A DNA stretch of 13,336 nt from an uncultured Collinsella sp. (lineage in GTDB: Bacteria; Actinomycetota; Coriobacteriia; Coriobacteriales; Coriobacteriaceae), in NCBI GenBank assembly GCA_905213265.1, contig CAJMHR010000046.1, positions 1-13,336 of the forward strand. The letters run 5' to 3'. A program made the position numbers and the translations under genes. A model generated the notes under the pieces. That model worked only from the letters and a program-made list of their open reading frames with translations. It had not been told where the DNA came from and did no database searches. Positions 13,324 through 13,336 of this stretch are shown one piece after another. Positions within the stretch are counted from its first letter, which is position 1; each line of letters starts with the position of its first letter.

Positions 13324-13336
13324 CGGCGCGAACGCG

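Larger units (their letters stand above)
12980..13336. other. Non-coding, hairpin-dense stretch; candidate oriT region
   Basis: There is no credible gene. Ordered inverted repeats are: GGGCATGCC/GGCGTGCCC (12999-13022, one G-T pair), CCGGGGATGG/CCATCCCCGG (13036-13061, perfect), CCAAAGGGCC/GGCCCCTTGG (13073-13094, one mismatch), GATGGC/GCCATC around CCCATGGG (13205-13227), and two large ones at the right end listed separately. GGCGGGCC occurs twice as a direct repeat (13113, 13127). The absence of T tracts argues against simple terminators. On a circular molecule this stretch would lead directly into mobC, the usual place of a transfer origin. Confidence 0.5.

Overview
The window is GC-rich DNA (about 60-65 % G+C by eye) that reads as the backbone and cargo of a mobilizable plasmid, or of a plasmid-like integrative element, from a high-GC Gram-positive. 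Protein style (the MobC / VirD4 / relaxase set, the primase-type Rep, the DUF2958 protein) and a Gram-positive-type LexA box suggest an actinobacterium, most likely a gut Coriobacteriia (Collinsella/Eggerthella relatives). The host assignment is inference from protein character, not a database match. There are no rRNA, tRNA, CRISPR or transposase genes.

Layout. (1) 100-4181, mobilization block: a MobC-like accessory protein, a gene of unknown function with a possible ribbon-helix-helix (RHH) N-terminus, a VirD4/TraG-type coupling ATPase and a divergent relaxase. No mating-pore genes are present, so the element would be mobilized by a helper. (2) 4182-7420, replication and partition: a large Rep with an archaeo-eukaryotic-primase-like core and a C-terminal helix-turn-helix, then a short ParA and an overlapping RHH protein (type Ib partition layout). 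(3) 7422-10721, defence-like cargo: an EcoRI-family adenine methyltransferase translationally coupled to a DUF262 + HNH nuclease, then a DUF4268 protein with a PD-(D/E)XK-like motif, closed by a strong bidirectional terminator. (4) 10778-11802: a small minus-strand gene diverging from two small tandem 'WPDGR' proteins, with a near-consensus SOS box between them. (5) 11803-13336: a palindrome-rich stretch, a DUF2958 gene with an unidentified partner, then another palindrome-rich non-coding stretch that may hold oriT. If the molecule is circular this last stretch would sit directly upstream of mobC.

The most striking feature is a shared operator-like element. Three arrays, each of four TATATAnn octamers spaced exactly 11 bp apart, sit upstream of rep (4220-4260), parA (6449-6489) and the methyltransferase gene (7369-7409). 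Phased short repeats are what RHH partition repressors of the ParG/omega type bind, and an RHH protein is encoded between the second and third arrays. The simplest reading is one regulator tuning copy number, partition and a restriction-modification-like module together. A second array of 11-bp units (GGGGTAGAA type) lies before the unknown mobilization-block gene, suggesting a parallel circuit there.
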